A stretch of 64,000 nt of DNA from Pseudomonadota bacterium. Its GTDB lineage: Bacteria > Pseudomonadota > Gammaproteobacteria > Burkholderiales > Chitinibacteraceae. Location: positions 85,168 through 149,167 of the forward strand of contig JAGTRM010000014.1 of NCBI GenBank assembly GCA_018261735.1, read 5' to 3'. Of the stretch, positions 8,035 through 16,595 are shown piece after piece (positions within the stretch are counted from its first letter, which is position 1; each line of letters starts with the position of its first letter). The notes beneath the pieces were generated by a model that worked only from the letters and a program-made list of their open reading frames with translations, did not search any database and had not been told where the DNA came from. A program made the position numbers and the translations under genes.

Positions 8035-10092
8035 TCAGGCTTTCTTGGCGTCGGTCATTGCCTTGGCCTGGATCGCGGTCAGCGCGATGGTGAAGACAAT
8101 GTCGTCCACCAGTGCACCGCGCGACAGATCGTTCACCGGCTTGCGCAAGCCCTGCAGCATCGGGCCGACGGAGATCACGTTGGCACTGCGCTGAACGGCC
8201 TTGTAGGTGGTGTTGCCGGTGTTCAGATCCGGGAAGACGAACACGGTTGCCTGGCCGGCCACCTTGGAGCCCGGGGCCTTGGAAGCGGCAACATCCATCA
8301 CAGTGGCGGCGTCGTACTGCAGCGGACCATCGAGAGCCAGTTCCGGTGCCTTTTCCTTGGCGATACGGGTGGCTTCGACCACTTTTTCCACGTCCGCACC
8401 GGTACCGGATTTGCCGGTCGAGTAGCTGATCATGGCCACGCGCGGGTCGACGCCGAATGCCTTGGCGGAATCGGCCGACTGCAGGGCGATTTCGGCCAGT
8501 TCCTCGGCCTTCGGATCCGGGTTGATCGCGCAGTCGCCGTAAACCAGCACCTGATCCGGCATCAGCATGAAGAACACCGACGATACGATCGAGGAGCCCG
8601 GTGCGGTCTTGATCAGTTGCAGGGCCGGACGCACGGTGCTGGCGGTGGTGTGCACGGCGCCGGAAACCAGGCCGTCGACATCGTCAACTGCCAGCATCAT
8701 GGTGCCGAGCACCACGGTATCTTGCAGCTGATCGCGCGCCTGGCCAGCTGTCAGGCCCTTGCTCTTGCGCAGTTCGACCATCGGCGGCACGTAGTTTTCG
8801 CGGATGTCGTCCGGATCGACGATTTCCAGGCTGGCCGGCAGGGTAACACCCTGGGCGGCTGCGACAGCCTCGATGACAGCGCGCTTGCCGAGCAGAACGC
8901 AATGGGCAATGCCCTTTTCTTCGCAGATTACTGCGGCCTTGATGGTGCGTGGCTCGTCGCCTTCCGGCAGCACGATGCGCTTGTTGGCGGCACGGGCTTT
9001 CTGGATCAGCTGGAAGCGGAAGGCTGGCGGCGACATGCGCTTGCTGGCCGGAACCTTGACGGCGGTCATGATGGTGCCGGTATTCAGTTGTTCGGCCACG
9101 CTGTCGAGCACCGAGCCCATGCGCGCATCATCGTCGGCAGCCACGGCGGTCGGCAGGCGGTTGATCCGGGTGATCGTGGAGAAGGTATCGCCCTTGGTAC
9201 GCATGATCGGCATATCGCTGTTGAATGCGCGCGGGGCGAATTCGACCAGTTTGTCGCCGATAAAGCTGTCGTGCGTCAGCAGCAGGCCGGCCAGTTGTAC
9301 GCCGTTGCTGGCTGCCAGTGCGGTTGCCAGCATCACGTCGTCGCGATCGCCCGCGCTGACGATCAGCGCGCCGGGTTTGAGGCGGTCAATCATTTCAGTG
9401 GCCGAACGCGCTGCGACCACGACTTCCTGCACGCGACGCATGGCGATGTCGCCCTGCACCAGGATTTCTGCCTTGAGGTGGCGTGCGATATCCAGCGTGC
9501 GCGGCGCCATCAGGGACGGGTTGAAACGGACCACGCCCCACAGCGGGGTGTTGTTCAGTTCCTTCTGCGCGGCGGCGGCATCGAAATTGTCCTGTGCCTT
9601 GTTCAGGATCACGCCGGCGACGCTGCGGCCGGTGCTCTTGAGCTGATTGGCCATCAGCTGCACTTCGGACAGGGCGCCTTCGTCGGTGGCGCTGGCCACC
9701 AGGATGATTTCGGCCTGCAGCGTGCGGGCGATATCGTTATTCAAGCGGCTGGCGAACGATTGACCCGGTTCGCTGTGCAGACCTTCGATGATCAGCACGT
9801 CTTTGTCATGGGCCGCGGTCATGCACAGGCTGACCACATCTTCGAGCAGTTCGTCATTCTGGTTGGCGGAAACGCGCTCGAGCACCTGCTCGATCGGCAG
9901 CGGGTTCGGGCTGTCGATGTTGCAGAGTACGCGGGCAAAGTGCGCCGAACGCTCGATGTGGGTTTCATCCTGCGGCACCGGCTTGATGAAGCCGACGCGC
10001 AGGCCCTGACGTTGCAAGGCAAGAACCACACCCAGCGTGACGGAGGTCAGGCCGACGTTCTGGCGGGTTGGGGCAAAGAAAAATGTTTGCAT
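8035..10092 (-). CDS. pta: phosphate acetyltransferase
   Basis: Long-form Pta of 685 residues. It has an N-terminal BioD-like P-loop domain (MQTFFFAPTRQNVGLTSVTLG), a central DRTGG domain (about 210-320) and a C-terminal PTA_PTB catalytic domain (from about 360) with VLPEGDEPRTIKAA, SGAVHTTASTVRPALQ and YGDCAINPDPKAEELAEIA. It interconverts acetyl-CoA and acetyl phosphate in the cytosol. The frame stays open upstream to 10170, but the family start is MQTFFF at 10092. No ackA is adjacent in the window. The antisense strand has a long open frame that I treat as a composition shadow. Confidence 0.96.
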   Translation of the reverse strand: MQTFFFAPTRQNVGLTSVTLGVVLALQRQGLRVGFIKPVPQDETHIERSAHFARVLCNIDSPNPLPIEQVLERVSANQNDELLEDVVSLCMTAAHDKDVLIIEGLHSEPGQSFASRLNNDIARTLQAEIILVASATDEGALSEVQLMANQLKSTGRSVAGVILNKAQDNFDAAAAQKELNNTPLWGVVRFNPSLMAPRTLDIARHLKAEILVQGDIAMRRVQEVVVAARSATEMIDRLKPGALIVSAGDRDDVMLATALAASNGVQLAGLLLTHDSFIGDKLVEFAPRAFNSDMPIMRTKGDTFSTITRINRLPTAVAADDDARMGSVLDSVAEQLNTGTIMTAVKVPASKRMSPPAFRFQLIQKARAANKRIVLPEGDEPRTIKAAVICEEKGIAHCVLLGKRAVIEAVAAAQGVTLPASLEIVDPDDIRENYVPPMVELRKSKGLTAGQARDQLQDTVVLGTMMLAVDDVDGLVSGAVHTTASTVRPALQLIKTAPGSSIVSSVFFMLMPDQVLVYGDCAINPDPKAEELAEIALQSADSAKAFGVDPRVAMISYSTGKSGTGADVEKVVEATRIAKEKAPELALDGPLQYDAATVMDVAASKAPGSKVAGQATVFVFPDLNTGNTTYKAVQRSANVISVGPMLQGLRKPVNDLSRGALVDDIVFTIALTAIQAKAMTDAKKA

Positions 10093-10489
10093 GATTTGAT
10101 CTATCCGGGTTGGGGCGGCCAGCAGGCGCCAAATTGTTTGCCGGGGGGCCGAAAACCGGGCGATTGCCACGCAGTTTTCAGCAACCAGTTACAGACCGCG
10201 CGATCATAATATGTTGCAACACCCGCTGTGTAAGGGTTTCAACATGGTTTGATTTAACCCGGATAGAGTGCGCTCTCGGGAGCGGTAATTTGTCGGATCC
10301 GGGCGTCAATTGGCGGTACGCAGCAGCGTATTTTAACAAGGGTGACGACCGTTGTTTTGGGTAATTGTTGCGATGCAATATGGAGTATTGGCCGAGCGCG
10401 GTCATGGGCGCAAGCGGTAAAAAAAGGTATCTTCCAATTCCGGACGGCCGGTGCCGTGCCAAACCCCTCTTCAAACCGAAAGCCGCGCT
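10093..10489. other. divergent intergenic region between pta and an EamA exporter
   Basis: About 400 bases without a credible gene, lying between two divergently transcribed genes. It holds the candidate pta promoter at 10206-10233. Around 10250-10450 I see no strong dyad, terminator or consensus promoter for the rightward gene. Confidence 0.5.
10206..10233 (-). promoter_or_regulatory. candidate pta promoter
   Basis: Reading the minus strand: TTACAC (10233-10228), 16 bases, then TATTAT (10211-10206). This would give a leader of roughly 105 bases before the pta ATG. Hexamers are four to five of six consensus. Confidence 0.4.
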
Positions 10490-11386
10490 GTGCACAAGAA
10501 TCACCTCTATGGCCATTTGCTGGCCGCATTAACCATCCTGATCTGGGGCACCACCCTGGTTTCCACCAAAACGTTGCTGCTGGTGTTGTCCCCCGAAGAG
10601 ATCATCGTTTACCGCTTTGCGCTGGCTTATGGTCTCTTGCTGGTGGTGAGCCGCGATGCACTGGGCTGGCGCGGCTGGCGCGAGGAACTGCTTTTCGCCG
10701 GGTTGGGTCTGACCGGGGTAACGCTGTATTTCTGGGCCGAGAATGCGGCATTGAAATACACGCTGTCGGCCAATGTCGGGTTGATCGTGTCGTCGATTCC
10801 GATCATGACCGCGATGATTGCGCATTTCACCACGCACGACGAAAAATTCGGCTGGAACCTGTTGGCAGGCTTCGTGTTCGCCATGGCCGGCATTGCGCTG
10901 ATCATCTACAACGGCCGCGTGCTGCAGCTCAACCCGCTGGGAGACACGCTGGCGCTGGCATGTTCGGTGGCGTTTTCCGGCTATTCGGTACTGGCGCGCA
11001 AGGTGGCCGTGGACTATGGCAAGCTGGTGGTGGTGCGCAAAACGTTCTTCTGGGGCCTGTTCGCGGCGCTGCCGGTCTGGCTCTTGAGCGGCGGAGCCCA
11101 TGCCGCGATGCCGAAGCTCGATGGCGCGGCCTGGGCCAACCTGCTGTACCTGGCGATCGTGGCGTCCGTGCTCGGTTACGGCATGTGGAACAAGGCGGTG
11201 GGCCTGATCGGCTCGGTGCGCACGTCCAACTATATCTACCTGATGCCGCTGATCACCATGCTCGCGGCGGTGCTGGTGCTGAACGAGCGCATTACCCCGA
11301 TCATGCTGGCCGGCGGGGCGTTAATCCTGATCGGCGTCTACGTCAACGAACACCGGCGTTTCCGGCCCGCCCGGGCCGCGCAATAA
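10490..11386 (+). CDS. EamA/DMT-family transporter
   Basis: Protein of about 298 residues with ten hydrophobic helices in two EamA repeats (opening HLLAALTILIWGTTLVSTKTLL, ending YIYLMPLITMLAAVLVLNERITP). No in-frame ATG exists before the first helix. Candidate starts are GTG at 10451 and GTG at 10490. I prefer 10490 because it puts the first membrane helix at the expected distance from the N terminus. Inner-membrane exporter of unknown small metabolite. It is followed 15 bases later by moeB and may share its transcript, although the two functions do not obviously match. Confidence 0.85.
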   Translation: MHKNHLYGHLLAALTILIWGTTLVSTKTLLLVLSPEEIIVYRFALAYGLLLVVSRDALGWRGWREELLFAGLGLTGVTLYFWAENAALKYTLSANVGLIVSSIPIMTAMIAHFTTHDEKFGWNLLAGFVFAMAGIALIIYNGRVLQLNPLGDTLALACSVAFSGYSVLARKVAVDYGKLVVVRKTFFWGLFAALPVWLLSGGAHAAMPKLDGAAWANLLYLAIVASVLGYGMWNKAVGLIGSVRTSNYIYLMPLITMLAAVLVLNERITPIMLAGGALILIGVYVNEHRRFRPARAAQ

Positions 11387-11401
11387 GAGAGAGGCTCTGC
11401 C

Positions 11402-12187
11402 ATGACTTTCTGTTCCACCCGCGCTGCCATTGAGCTTGATGACGAGCGGCTGCTGCGCTACAGCCGGCATATCCTGCTCGACGAGATCGGTGTGGCCGGG
11501 CAGGAGAAAATACTGGCCGCCCACGTGCTGGTGATCGGCGCGGGCGGTCTGGGCTCACCGGTCGCCTTGTATCTGGCCGCGAGCGGCGTGGGCACGTTGA
11601 CGATCGTCGACGACGACGTGGTCGACCTGACCAACCTGCAGCGCCAGATCGTGCACAACGCCGAGCGCGTCGGCGCGAACAAGGCAGTCTCCGCTGCGCA
11701 GACGCTGCAGGCGCTGAACCCGGATACGCGGGTGGTGGCGGTCACGCAACGTGCCGAAGGCGATGAGCTGAGCGCGCTGGTCGCTGCTGCCGATGTGGTG
11801 ATCGACTGCTGCGACAACTTTGCCACGCGCCATGCGGTGAACCGGGCCTGTGTTCTGCTTGGCAAACCGCTGGTTTCCGGCGCAGCGACGCGCTTCGACG
11901 GGCAGCTGACCGTGTTCGACCCGCGAGAGGCGGCCAGCCCGTGCTACCACTGCCTGTTCGGCGAAGAGGGCGAGGCGAGCGATGGCCCGTGCGCGACCTT
12001 CGGCGTGTTCGCCCCGCTGGTTGGCATCATCGGCAGCATGCAGGCCGCCGAGGCGCTGAAGCTGGTCGTCGGGATCGGCGAATCGCCGGTGGGACGGCTG
12101 TTGCTGCTCGACGGGCGCACGATGCGCTGGCGCGAAATGCGCTTTGGCAAGGATCCGGCCTGCCCGGTTTGCGGCGGAACGAAATAG
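11402..12187 (+). CDS. moeB: ThiF/MoeB-family adenylyltransferase
   Basis: Protein of 261 residues with the HesA/MoeB/ThiF fold. It opens with RYSRHILLDEIGVAGQEKIL, the ATP-binding glycine loop GAGGLGSPVALYLAASGVG, the DxxLQRQ segment and four zinc-binding cysteines in two CxxC pairs (CYHC near 181-184 and CPVC near 256-259). It adenylates the C-terminal glycine of a small sulfur-carrier protein such as MoaD or ThiS. Length and motifs fit MoeB of molybdopterin synthesis; ThiF is close enough that the two cannot be separated with certainty. A clear ribosome site (GAGAGG) precedes the ATG. Confidence 0.88.
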   Translation: MTFCSTRAAIELDDERLLRYSRHILLDEIGVAGQEKILAAHVLVIGAGGLGSPVALYLAASGVGTLTIVDDDVVDLTNLQRQIVHNAERVGANKAVSAAQTLQALNPDTRVVAVTQRAEGDELSALVAAADVVIDCCDNFATRHAVNRACVLLGKPLVSGAATRFDGQLTVFDPREAASPCYHCLFGEEGEASDGPCATFGVFAPLVGIIGSMQAAEALKLVVGIGESPVGRLLLLDGRTMRWREMRFGKDPACPVCGGTK

Positions 12188-12328
12188 ACGGCTGCGGCCG
12201 GCAACGCAGTGCGCATGCGCTAGGTTCATTTCGCTTGTAGCGCCACGCCCAAGGCGGTAGGCTGAAAAAAGTTTTTACGCGTCGTTCAAATAAAAATTTC
12301 TTGAATATCTTGAGAAGAGGATGCTGTC

Positions 12329-13237
12329 ATGTCTGAACCCAAATTCCGGGGGATTGTTCCTCCTGTTCCCGCCATTTTTGACGCCAACGGCCAGTTCGAC
12401 CGTGTCGGCCAGGGCAAGATGATCGATTTCCTGATCAAAGGCGGGGCGGATGTCTTGCTGTTCAACGGCAGCGCCGGTGAATTCAGCCAGATGTCCGAAG
12501 CATTGCGCCTGGAAGTGGCCGAGTTCTGCGTGAAGTATGTGAACAAGCGTATCCCGGTGATCGTGGGCAGCGCGGCGCCCGGCACCGCGGAAACCATCCG
12601 CTTCACCCAGCATGCCAAGGATATCGGCGCGGACGGCGTGATCATCGTCAACCCCTACTACTGCAGCCTGACCGAAGAAGCGATCTACCAGCACTACAAG
12701 GCGATCACGGCGGCGGTGGATATCCCGATCATCCTCTACAACTTCCCGCGTTTTACCAACCACGATCTGTCGGTCGATCTGGTCAAGCGCCTGGCGCTGG
12801 ATTTCCCGAATATCGTCGGGATCAAGGATACCGTCGACACCGTGCGCCATACCCGCGACCTGATCCAGGCCATCAAGCCCCTGCGCCCCGACTTTGCCAT
12901 TTTTGCCGGTTTTGACGAATACATGCTGGAAACGCTGATCATGGGTGGCGATGGCTGCTTCCCGTCCAGCATGAATTTCGCCCCGCACCTGGCCACCGGG
13001 CTGATCAAGGCGGTGAAAGAAAAGGACGGCGCCAAGATTCTCGAACTGCAGCGCCAGATCACCCTGATTCCGCCGATGTTCGGGCTGGATACGCCGTTCT
13101 ATGGCGTATTGAAGGAAGCGGTGAAGCTGGCCGGCGTGGAAATCGACACCTATGCCTTGCCGCCCGCCCATCCGCTGTCGGACGAGAAAAAGGCCAAGGT
13201 GCGCGAGACCTTGAAGCAGGTCGGCGTGCTCAAGTAA
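12329..13237 (+). CDS. dihydrodipicolinate synthase (DapA)/N-acetylneuraminate lyase family protein
   Basis: Protein of 302 residues, a TIM barrel of the DapA/NAL class I aldolase family. The Schiff-base lysine lies in GIKDT (about residue 167) and the conserved tyrosine in ILYNFP (about 139). The usual GT/SG substrate loop reads LLFNGSAGEFSQMS. It departs from housekeeping DapA in that loop, so another 2-oxo-acid aldolase or lyase (for example a 2-keto-3-deoxy-sugar acid aldolase) is more likely than lysine synthesis. A strong ribosome site (AGAGGA) precedes the ATG. No sugar-acid pathway genes flank it, so the substrate is open. Confidence 0.85.
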   Translation: MSEPKFRGIVPPVPAIFDANGQFDRVGQGKMIDFLIKGGADVLLFNGSAGEFSQMSEALRLEVAEFCVKYVNKRIPVIVGSAAPGTAETIRFTQHAKDIGADGVIIVNPYYCSLTEEAIYQHYKAITAAVDIPIILYNFPRFTNHDLSVDLVKRLALDFPNIVGIKDTVDTVRHTRDLIQAIKPLRPDFAIFAGFDEYMLETLIMGGDGCFPSSMNFAPHLATGLIKAVKEKDGAKILELQRQITLIPPMFGLDTPFYGVLKEAVKLAGVEIDTYALPPAHPLSDEKKAKVRETLKQVGVLK

Positions 13238-13256
13238 TTGTACTGACTGCATGAAA

Positions 13257-13283
13257 AGAGCCCTCGCGGTTGGCGGGGGCTCT
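13257..13283 (+). terminator. hairpin after the DapA-family gene
   Basis: Seven-base stem AGAGCCC/GGGCTCT about 20 bases after the stop codon. No clear T-run follows, so this is a weak terminator candidate. Confidence 0.4.
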
Positions 13284-13433
13284 GGCTCGAATTGTTATCA
13301 GTAACAGAATGAAACTGAGCCTGATCTCTTTATTAATCAAATAATTACACCGGTGGAACGCTTTTTATTGGTCAGTCGGATGACACAATAAAAAACCGTT
13401 TTGGTGTCGAATATACGTTAGGGCTCTTCCTCA

Positions 13434-14141
13434 ATGAATCCACTGAGTGCTGTTGGCCTTGTGTTTCAAGAGCGGGATGGTGCCCCAATGGCATTCCTCG
13501 GTTCTTGCTTCGCATATCACCAACGGACCCACTTTCTTACAGCAGCTCACGTTGTAAAGGACAAGCCCGTTGAACGCCTCGTTATATTGAGTCCACAAGA
13601 GGGGGTCTTTTGTCCGCTGCGCGAAGTCCACATTCACCCCACTGCTGATGCCGCAGTGCTCGTTCTGAAGTCCCGCGGGCGAGAAATTGTCGAGCCGTTT
13701 TGGGGTTGCGTCGGAAACTACGCCCTCGGAGAAGAGTACTTCGCTTATGGCTTTCCTGAGGATTACCGGGGTCCCAATGAAGGGCAACCGACTGCCCGTC
13801 TATTTCGTGGTCACTTCCAGCGTTTCATGAATCACAAGAGTCATATGGGCTATCAGTACGTTGGGGGAGAACTGAGTACCCCATGTCCTGGCGGACTCAG
13901 CGGCGGCCCACTGTTTAGGCCGGGGGCGCAAGTCATGGTTACTGGTCTGGTGGCCGAAAATATTGAGGCCGCCACATTTCTCGACGAACAGGAAGTTGTT
14001 CTCGAAAACGGAAACGTTGTAAACGAACACTACCGTCGTGTCATTAATTTTGGCGTCGCCGTCATGCTCGATGTCATTGAAGACTGGATCAATGAGCATA
14101 TTCCTCCACGATTCCAGCCCGGTAGGGCGCGCAAATCTTGA
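13434..14141 (+). CDS. orphan cytosolic trypsin-like serine peptidase
   Basis: Protein of 235 residues with the order of a chymotrypsin-fold peptidase: LTAAHVV with catalytic H39, HPTADAAVL with D72, and CPGGLSGGPLF with S156. All three catalytic residues are present. There is no signal peptide or membrane segment, so it should act in the cytosol. No PDZ or other added domain follows. The gene is less GC-rich than its neighbours and sits next to a RAYT transposase. Trypsin-like peptidases of this stand-alone kind occur in accessory regions and some antiviral systems, but no partner gene is visible here. The target and role are unknown. Confidence 0.8.
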   Translation: MNPLSAVGLVFQERDGAPMAFLGSCFAYHQRTHFLTAAHVVKDKPVERLVILSPQEGVFCPLREVHIHPTADAAVLVLKSRGREIVEPFWGCVGNYALGEEYFAYGFPEDYRGPNEGQPTARLFRGHFQRFMNHKSHMGYQYVGGELSTPCPGGLSGGPLFRPGAQVMVTGLVAENIEAATFLDEQEVVLENGNVVNEHYRRVINFGVAVMLDVIEDWINEHIPPRFQPGRARKS

Positions 14142-14213
14142 TTTGTGCACGCGGAGCAACGCTTCCTCCCACCTTGTCGATCAATTTGAGCCGCCGATTC
14201 GGTGCGCAGGTCC

Positions 14214-14246
14214 GTAGGTGCGATTAGCGTAGCGTAATCGCACGCA
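14214..14246 (+). repeat. REP sequence, left of the RAYT gene
   Basis: A 33-base element (key bases GTAGGTGCGATTAGC then GCGTAATCGCAC) with an internal dyad. It is nearly the exact reverse complement of the element at 14814-14846, so the pair flanks the transposase gene in inverted orientation. Confidence 0.85.
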
Positions 14247-14280
14247 TGGCCAATCCCGAAAAACCTAAACGGTCAAATCG

Positions 14281-14811
14281 ATGTCCAACTATCGACGCGC
14301 ATTCGTACCCGGAGGCACATGGTTCTTTACCGTGAATCTGCTGCAACGGCGCGGAAACGATCTTTTGGTGCGCGAGATCGCCACCTTGCGCCGGGTGGTG
14401 CGCGATGTGCGCAAGCGGTATGGATTTCATATCAATGCGTGGGTGGTGTTGCCGGATCATCTGCATTGCGTTTTAACCTTGCCACCCGGCGACAGCGATT
14501 TCAGCTTGCGCTGGCGACTGATCAAAAGCGGTTTTTCCCGCGCCATGCCAAAAACCGAAACGTTATCCGCGGTGCGCAAGGCTGCCGGCGAGCGGGGAAT
14601 CTGGCAGCGCCATTATTGGGAGCATCTGATTCGGGATGAGCTGGATTACCGGCGGCATGTCGATTACGTGCATGTCAATCCGTTGAAGCATGGGCTGGTG
14701 CAATGTGTGGTGGATTGGCCGTATTCGACATTCCACCGCGATGTGGCTGCCGGCATTTACCCGGCAAATTGGTGCGGTGATCGGGACGAGATGGAGGATG
14801 GCGATGATTGA
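14281..14811 (+). CDS. REP-associated tyrosine transposase (RAYT, Y1-Tnp)
   Basis: Protein of 176 residues of the IS200/IS605-like Y1 transposase fold. The metal-binding HxH is in LPDHLHCV (H60, H62) and the likely catalytic tyrosine is in the DYVHVNPLKHGLV block. Such single-copy RAYT proteins cut and move REP sequences instead of a normal insertion sequence. This one sits between two inverted REP elements starting 35 bases upstream and 3 bases downstream, the classic arrangement. It looks intact. Nearby duplication of an acetyltransferase gene end may be linked with its activity, but that is inference. Confidence 0.9.
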   Translation: MSNYRRAFVPGGTWFFTVNLLQRRGNDLLVREIATLRRVVRDVRKRYGFHINAWVVLPDHLHCVLTLPPGDSDFSLRWRLIKSGFSRAMPKTETLSAVRKAAGERGIWQRHYWEHLIRDELDYRRHVDYVHVNPLKHGLVQCVVDWPYSTFHRDVAAGIYPANWCGDRDEMEDGDD

Positions 14812-14813
14812 CG

Positions 14814-14846
14814 TGCGTGCGATTACGCTGCGCTAATCGCATCTAC
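14814..14846 (-). repeat. REP sequence, right of the RAYT gene
   Basis: Inverted copy of the 33-base element at 14214-14246, with about three differences, starting directly after the RAYT stop codon. Confidence 0.85.
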
Positions 14847-14890
14847 GCGCTGAAATATTCATCGCCGGCCTTGGCGAGGCAGCCCGATGG

Positions 14891-14999
14891 AGCCGGTGCC
14901 GGGGGTGCCCGATTTTGGCAAAGTTCACTTTCTCGTGCAGGGCGAAGTTGGGATCGTTGGGTAATGCCGACACCCGACCACTTCGCGGAAACAGCGCGG
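14891..14999 (-). pseudogene. decayed 3' fragment of a GNAT acetyltransferase gene
   Basis: On the minus strand this stretch aligns base by base with the 3' third of the intact acetyltransferase at 16596-17105. Shared blocks include CGGTGCCGGGG, TTGGCAAAGTTCA and TCTCGTGCAGGGC. It encodes remnants of FREVVGC, then LPNDPNFALHEKVNFAKIG in another frame, against FREVIGC and LPNDASIALHEKMNFAKVG in the intact gene. Frameshifts and loss of the 5' part make it non-coding. It lies between a REP element and the diguanylate cyclase start. The rest of 14847-15117 shows nothing else recognisable. Confidence 0.75.
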
Positions 15000-15117
15000 C
15001 GCACAGCTCGCGACTGTAGCCATAGTGGTCCGTTTCCTGCCTCGTGGCTGACAAATTCCGGGTTGCCGCATGCATTTTCCTGTCGCACAATGCCTCGGTT
15101 GAAAAGCGGATAACCCC

Positions 15118-16572
15118 ATGCGTCTGTTCGTGAAAAAATACAAGTTGCTGCTCTGGTTGGCCTGCCTGCTGGTCTGCGGTTTTCTTGCCACCAGCATGGT
15201 CAGTTACCTGAGCTCGCGCGATGCCATCCGTCACGGGATCAGCGATCAGGCCTTGCCTCTGACCGGCGACAATATCTATTCCGAAATCCAGAAAGATCTG
15301 CTGCGTCCGATATTCATTTCCTCCTTGATGGCCAACGATACCTTCGTGCGCGACTGGGTGCTCGGCGGGGAGCGCGATACCGATCAGATCGTGCGCTACC
15401 TGAAGGCAATCAAGGATAAATACGGGATGATCACGAGTTTCCTCGTCTCGGATCAGACCCTCCGTTATTACTATGCTGGCGGCATGCTGAAAGACGTCCG
15501 GGAAAATGAGCCACGCGATACCTGGTATTTCCGCGTGCGGAACATGAAGGCGCCGTATGAGATCAATGTCGATCCTGATATGGCCAACAGCGACGCCATG
15601 ACGGTTTTCGTCAATTATCGTTTGCAGGATGAACATGGGAAGTTTATCGGCGCAACCGGTGTCGGCCTGACACTGGATACCATCGGCGGTCTGATTGAAA
15701 GTTACCAGACGCGTTTTCAGCGCCGTATCTTCTTTGTCGATCGCACGGGTGCCATCGTGCTGGCGGGTAAATCGATGCAACATCAGCTGGGCTCGATTCA
15801 CAAGCAGGCGGGACGTGCGAGCATTGCAGGCCAGATCTTGAACAATCGCACCGAACCCACGCAGCTCGAATACCGCAGGGATGCAAGCAATGTTCTGGTC
15901 AATTCACGCTTTATTCCGGAGCTGAACTGGTATCTGATCGTGGAACAGGATGAATCCAGCGAGGTGGCGCAGATCCAGAAAGTGTTTTTCGTGAATCTGG
16001 CCATCAGCGCGGTCATTACCTTGCTGGTGCTGGGCATTGCGCTTTTCGCGGTGAATCGTTACCAGCGCCGGCTGGAGCGGATGGCGGCTACCGATTCCTT
16101 GACCGGCTTGTTGAATCGCCAGGCATTCGAGTTCGTGAACCAGCAAAGCATGCTGTCCGCCGAGCGCAGCGGCCGCTCCTTGTCAGCCATTCTGTTCGAT
16201 CTGGATCACTTCAAGCAGATCAACGATAGTCATGGACATCTGGCAGGCGATGCGGTGTTGCAGGCGCTGGCGCTAATCATGCGCAGAACCGTGCGGGAAA
16301 GCGATGTGCTGTGCCGTTGGGGTGGGGAGGAGTTCCTGGTGTTGCTGCCAGATTGCCCTCTGGCGCAGGCCATCGGCGTTGCCGAGAAATTGCGTGTAGC
16401 CATTGCCGAGCACGATTTCCCTATTCCCGATGGCGCCTACCGCATCACGGCCAGCCTTGGCGTTGCGCAATGCCTGCCACAGGAATCGAGCGAGAGTTTC
16501 TTCGCGCGAGCGGACCAGGCACTGTATCGCGCCAAGGATGCCGGTAGAAACCGGGTTGAAGTTTCCGGCTGA
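15118..16572 (+). CDS. diguanylate cyclase with periplasmic Cache-type sensor domain
   Basis: Protein of 484 residues: membrane helix about 10-28, a large periplasmic region (about 35-285) resembling a double Cache sensor, second membrane helix about 293-315, then a GGDEF domain (about 330-480). The active-site signature is GGEEF at 402-406. DLDHFKQIND binds metal and GTP. An RESD inhibitory-site motif sits five residues before the signature. All features expected of an active, feedback-inhibited cyclase are present. It makes cyclic di-GMP in response to an unknown extracellular ligand. The start ATG at 15118 gives a normal N-terminal anchor. Confidence 0.93.
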   Translation: MRLFVKKYKLLLWLACLLVCGFLATSMVSYLSSRDAIRHGISDQALPLTGDNIYSEIQKDLLRPIFISSLMANDTFVRDWVLGGERDTDQIVRYLKAIKDKYGMITSFLVSDQTLRYYYAGGMLKDVRENEPRDTWYFRVRNMKAPYEINVDPDMANSDAMTVFVNYRLQDEHGKFIGATGVGLTLDTIGGLIESYQTRFQRRIFFVDRTGAIVLAGKSMQHQLGSIHKQAGRASIAGQILNNRTEPTQLEYRRDASNVLVNSRFIPELNWYLIVEQDESSEVAQIQKVFFVNLAISAVITLLVLGIALFAVNRYQRRLERMAATDSLTGLLNRQAFEFVNQQSMLSAERSGRSLSAILFDLDHFKQINDSHGHLAGDAVLQALALIMRRTVRESDVLCRWGGEEFLVLLPDCPLAQAIGVAEKLRVAIAEHDFPIPDGAYRITASLGVAQCLPQESSESFFARADQALYRAKDAGRNRVEVSG

Positions 16573-16595
16573 TTCGCTTCTGTCCGCCGCGTCGT

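Noticed and set aside
8617..10209. 530-codon open frame antisense to pta
   Set aside because: Low-complexity His/Gln/Gly-rich translation without family motifs. The sense strand encodes a complete Pta; it is a GC-rich codon shadow.
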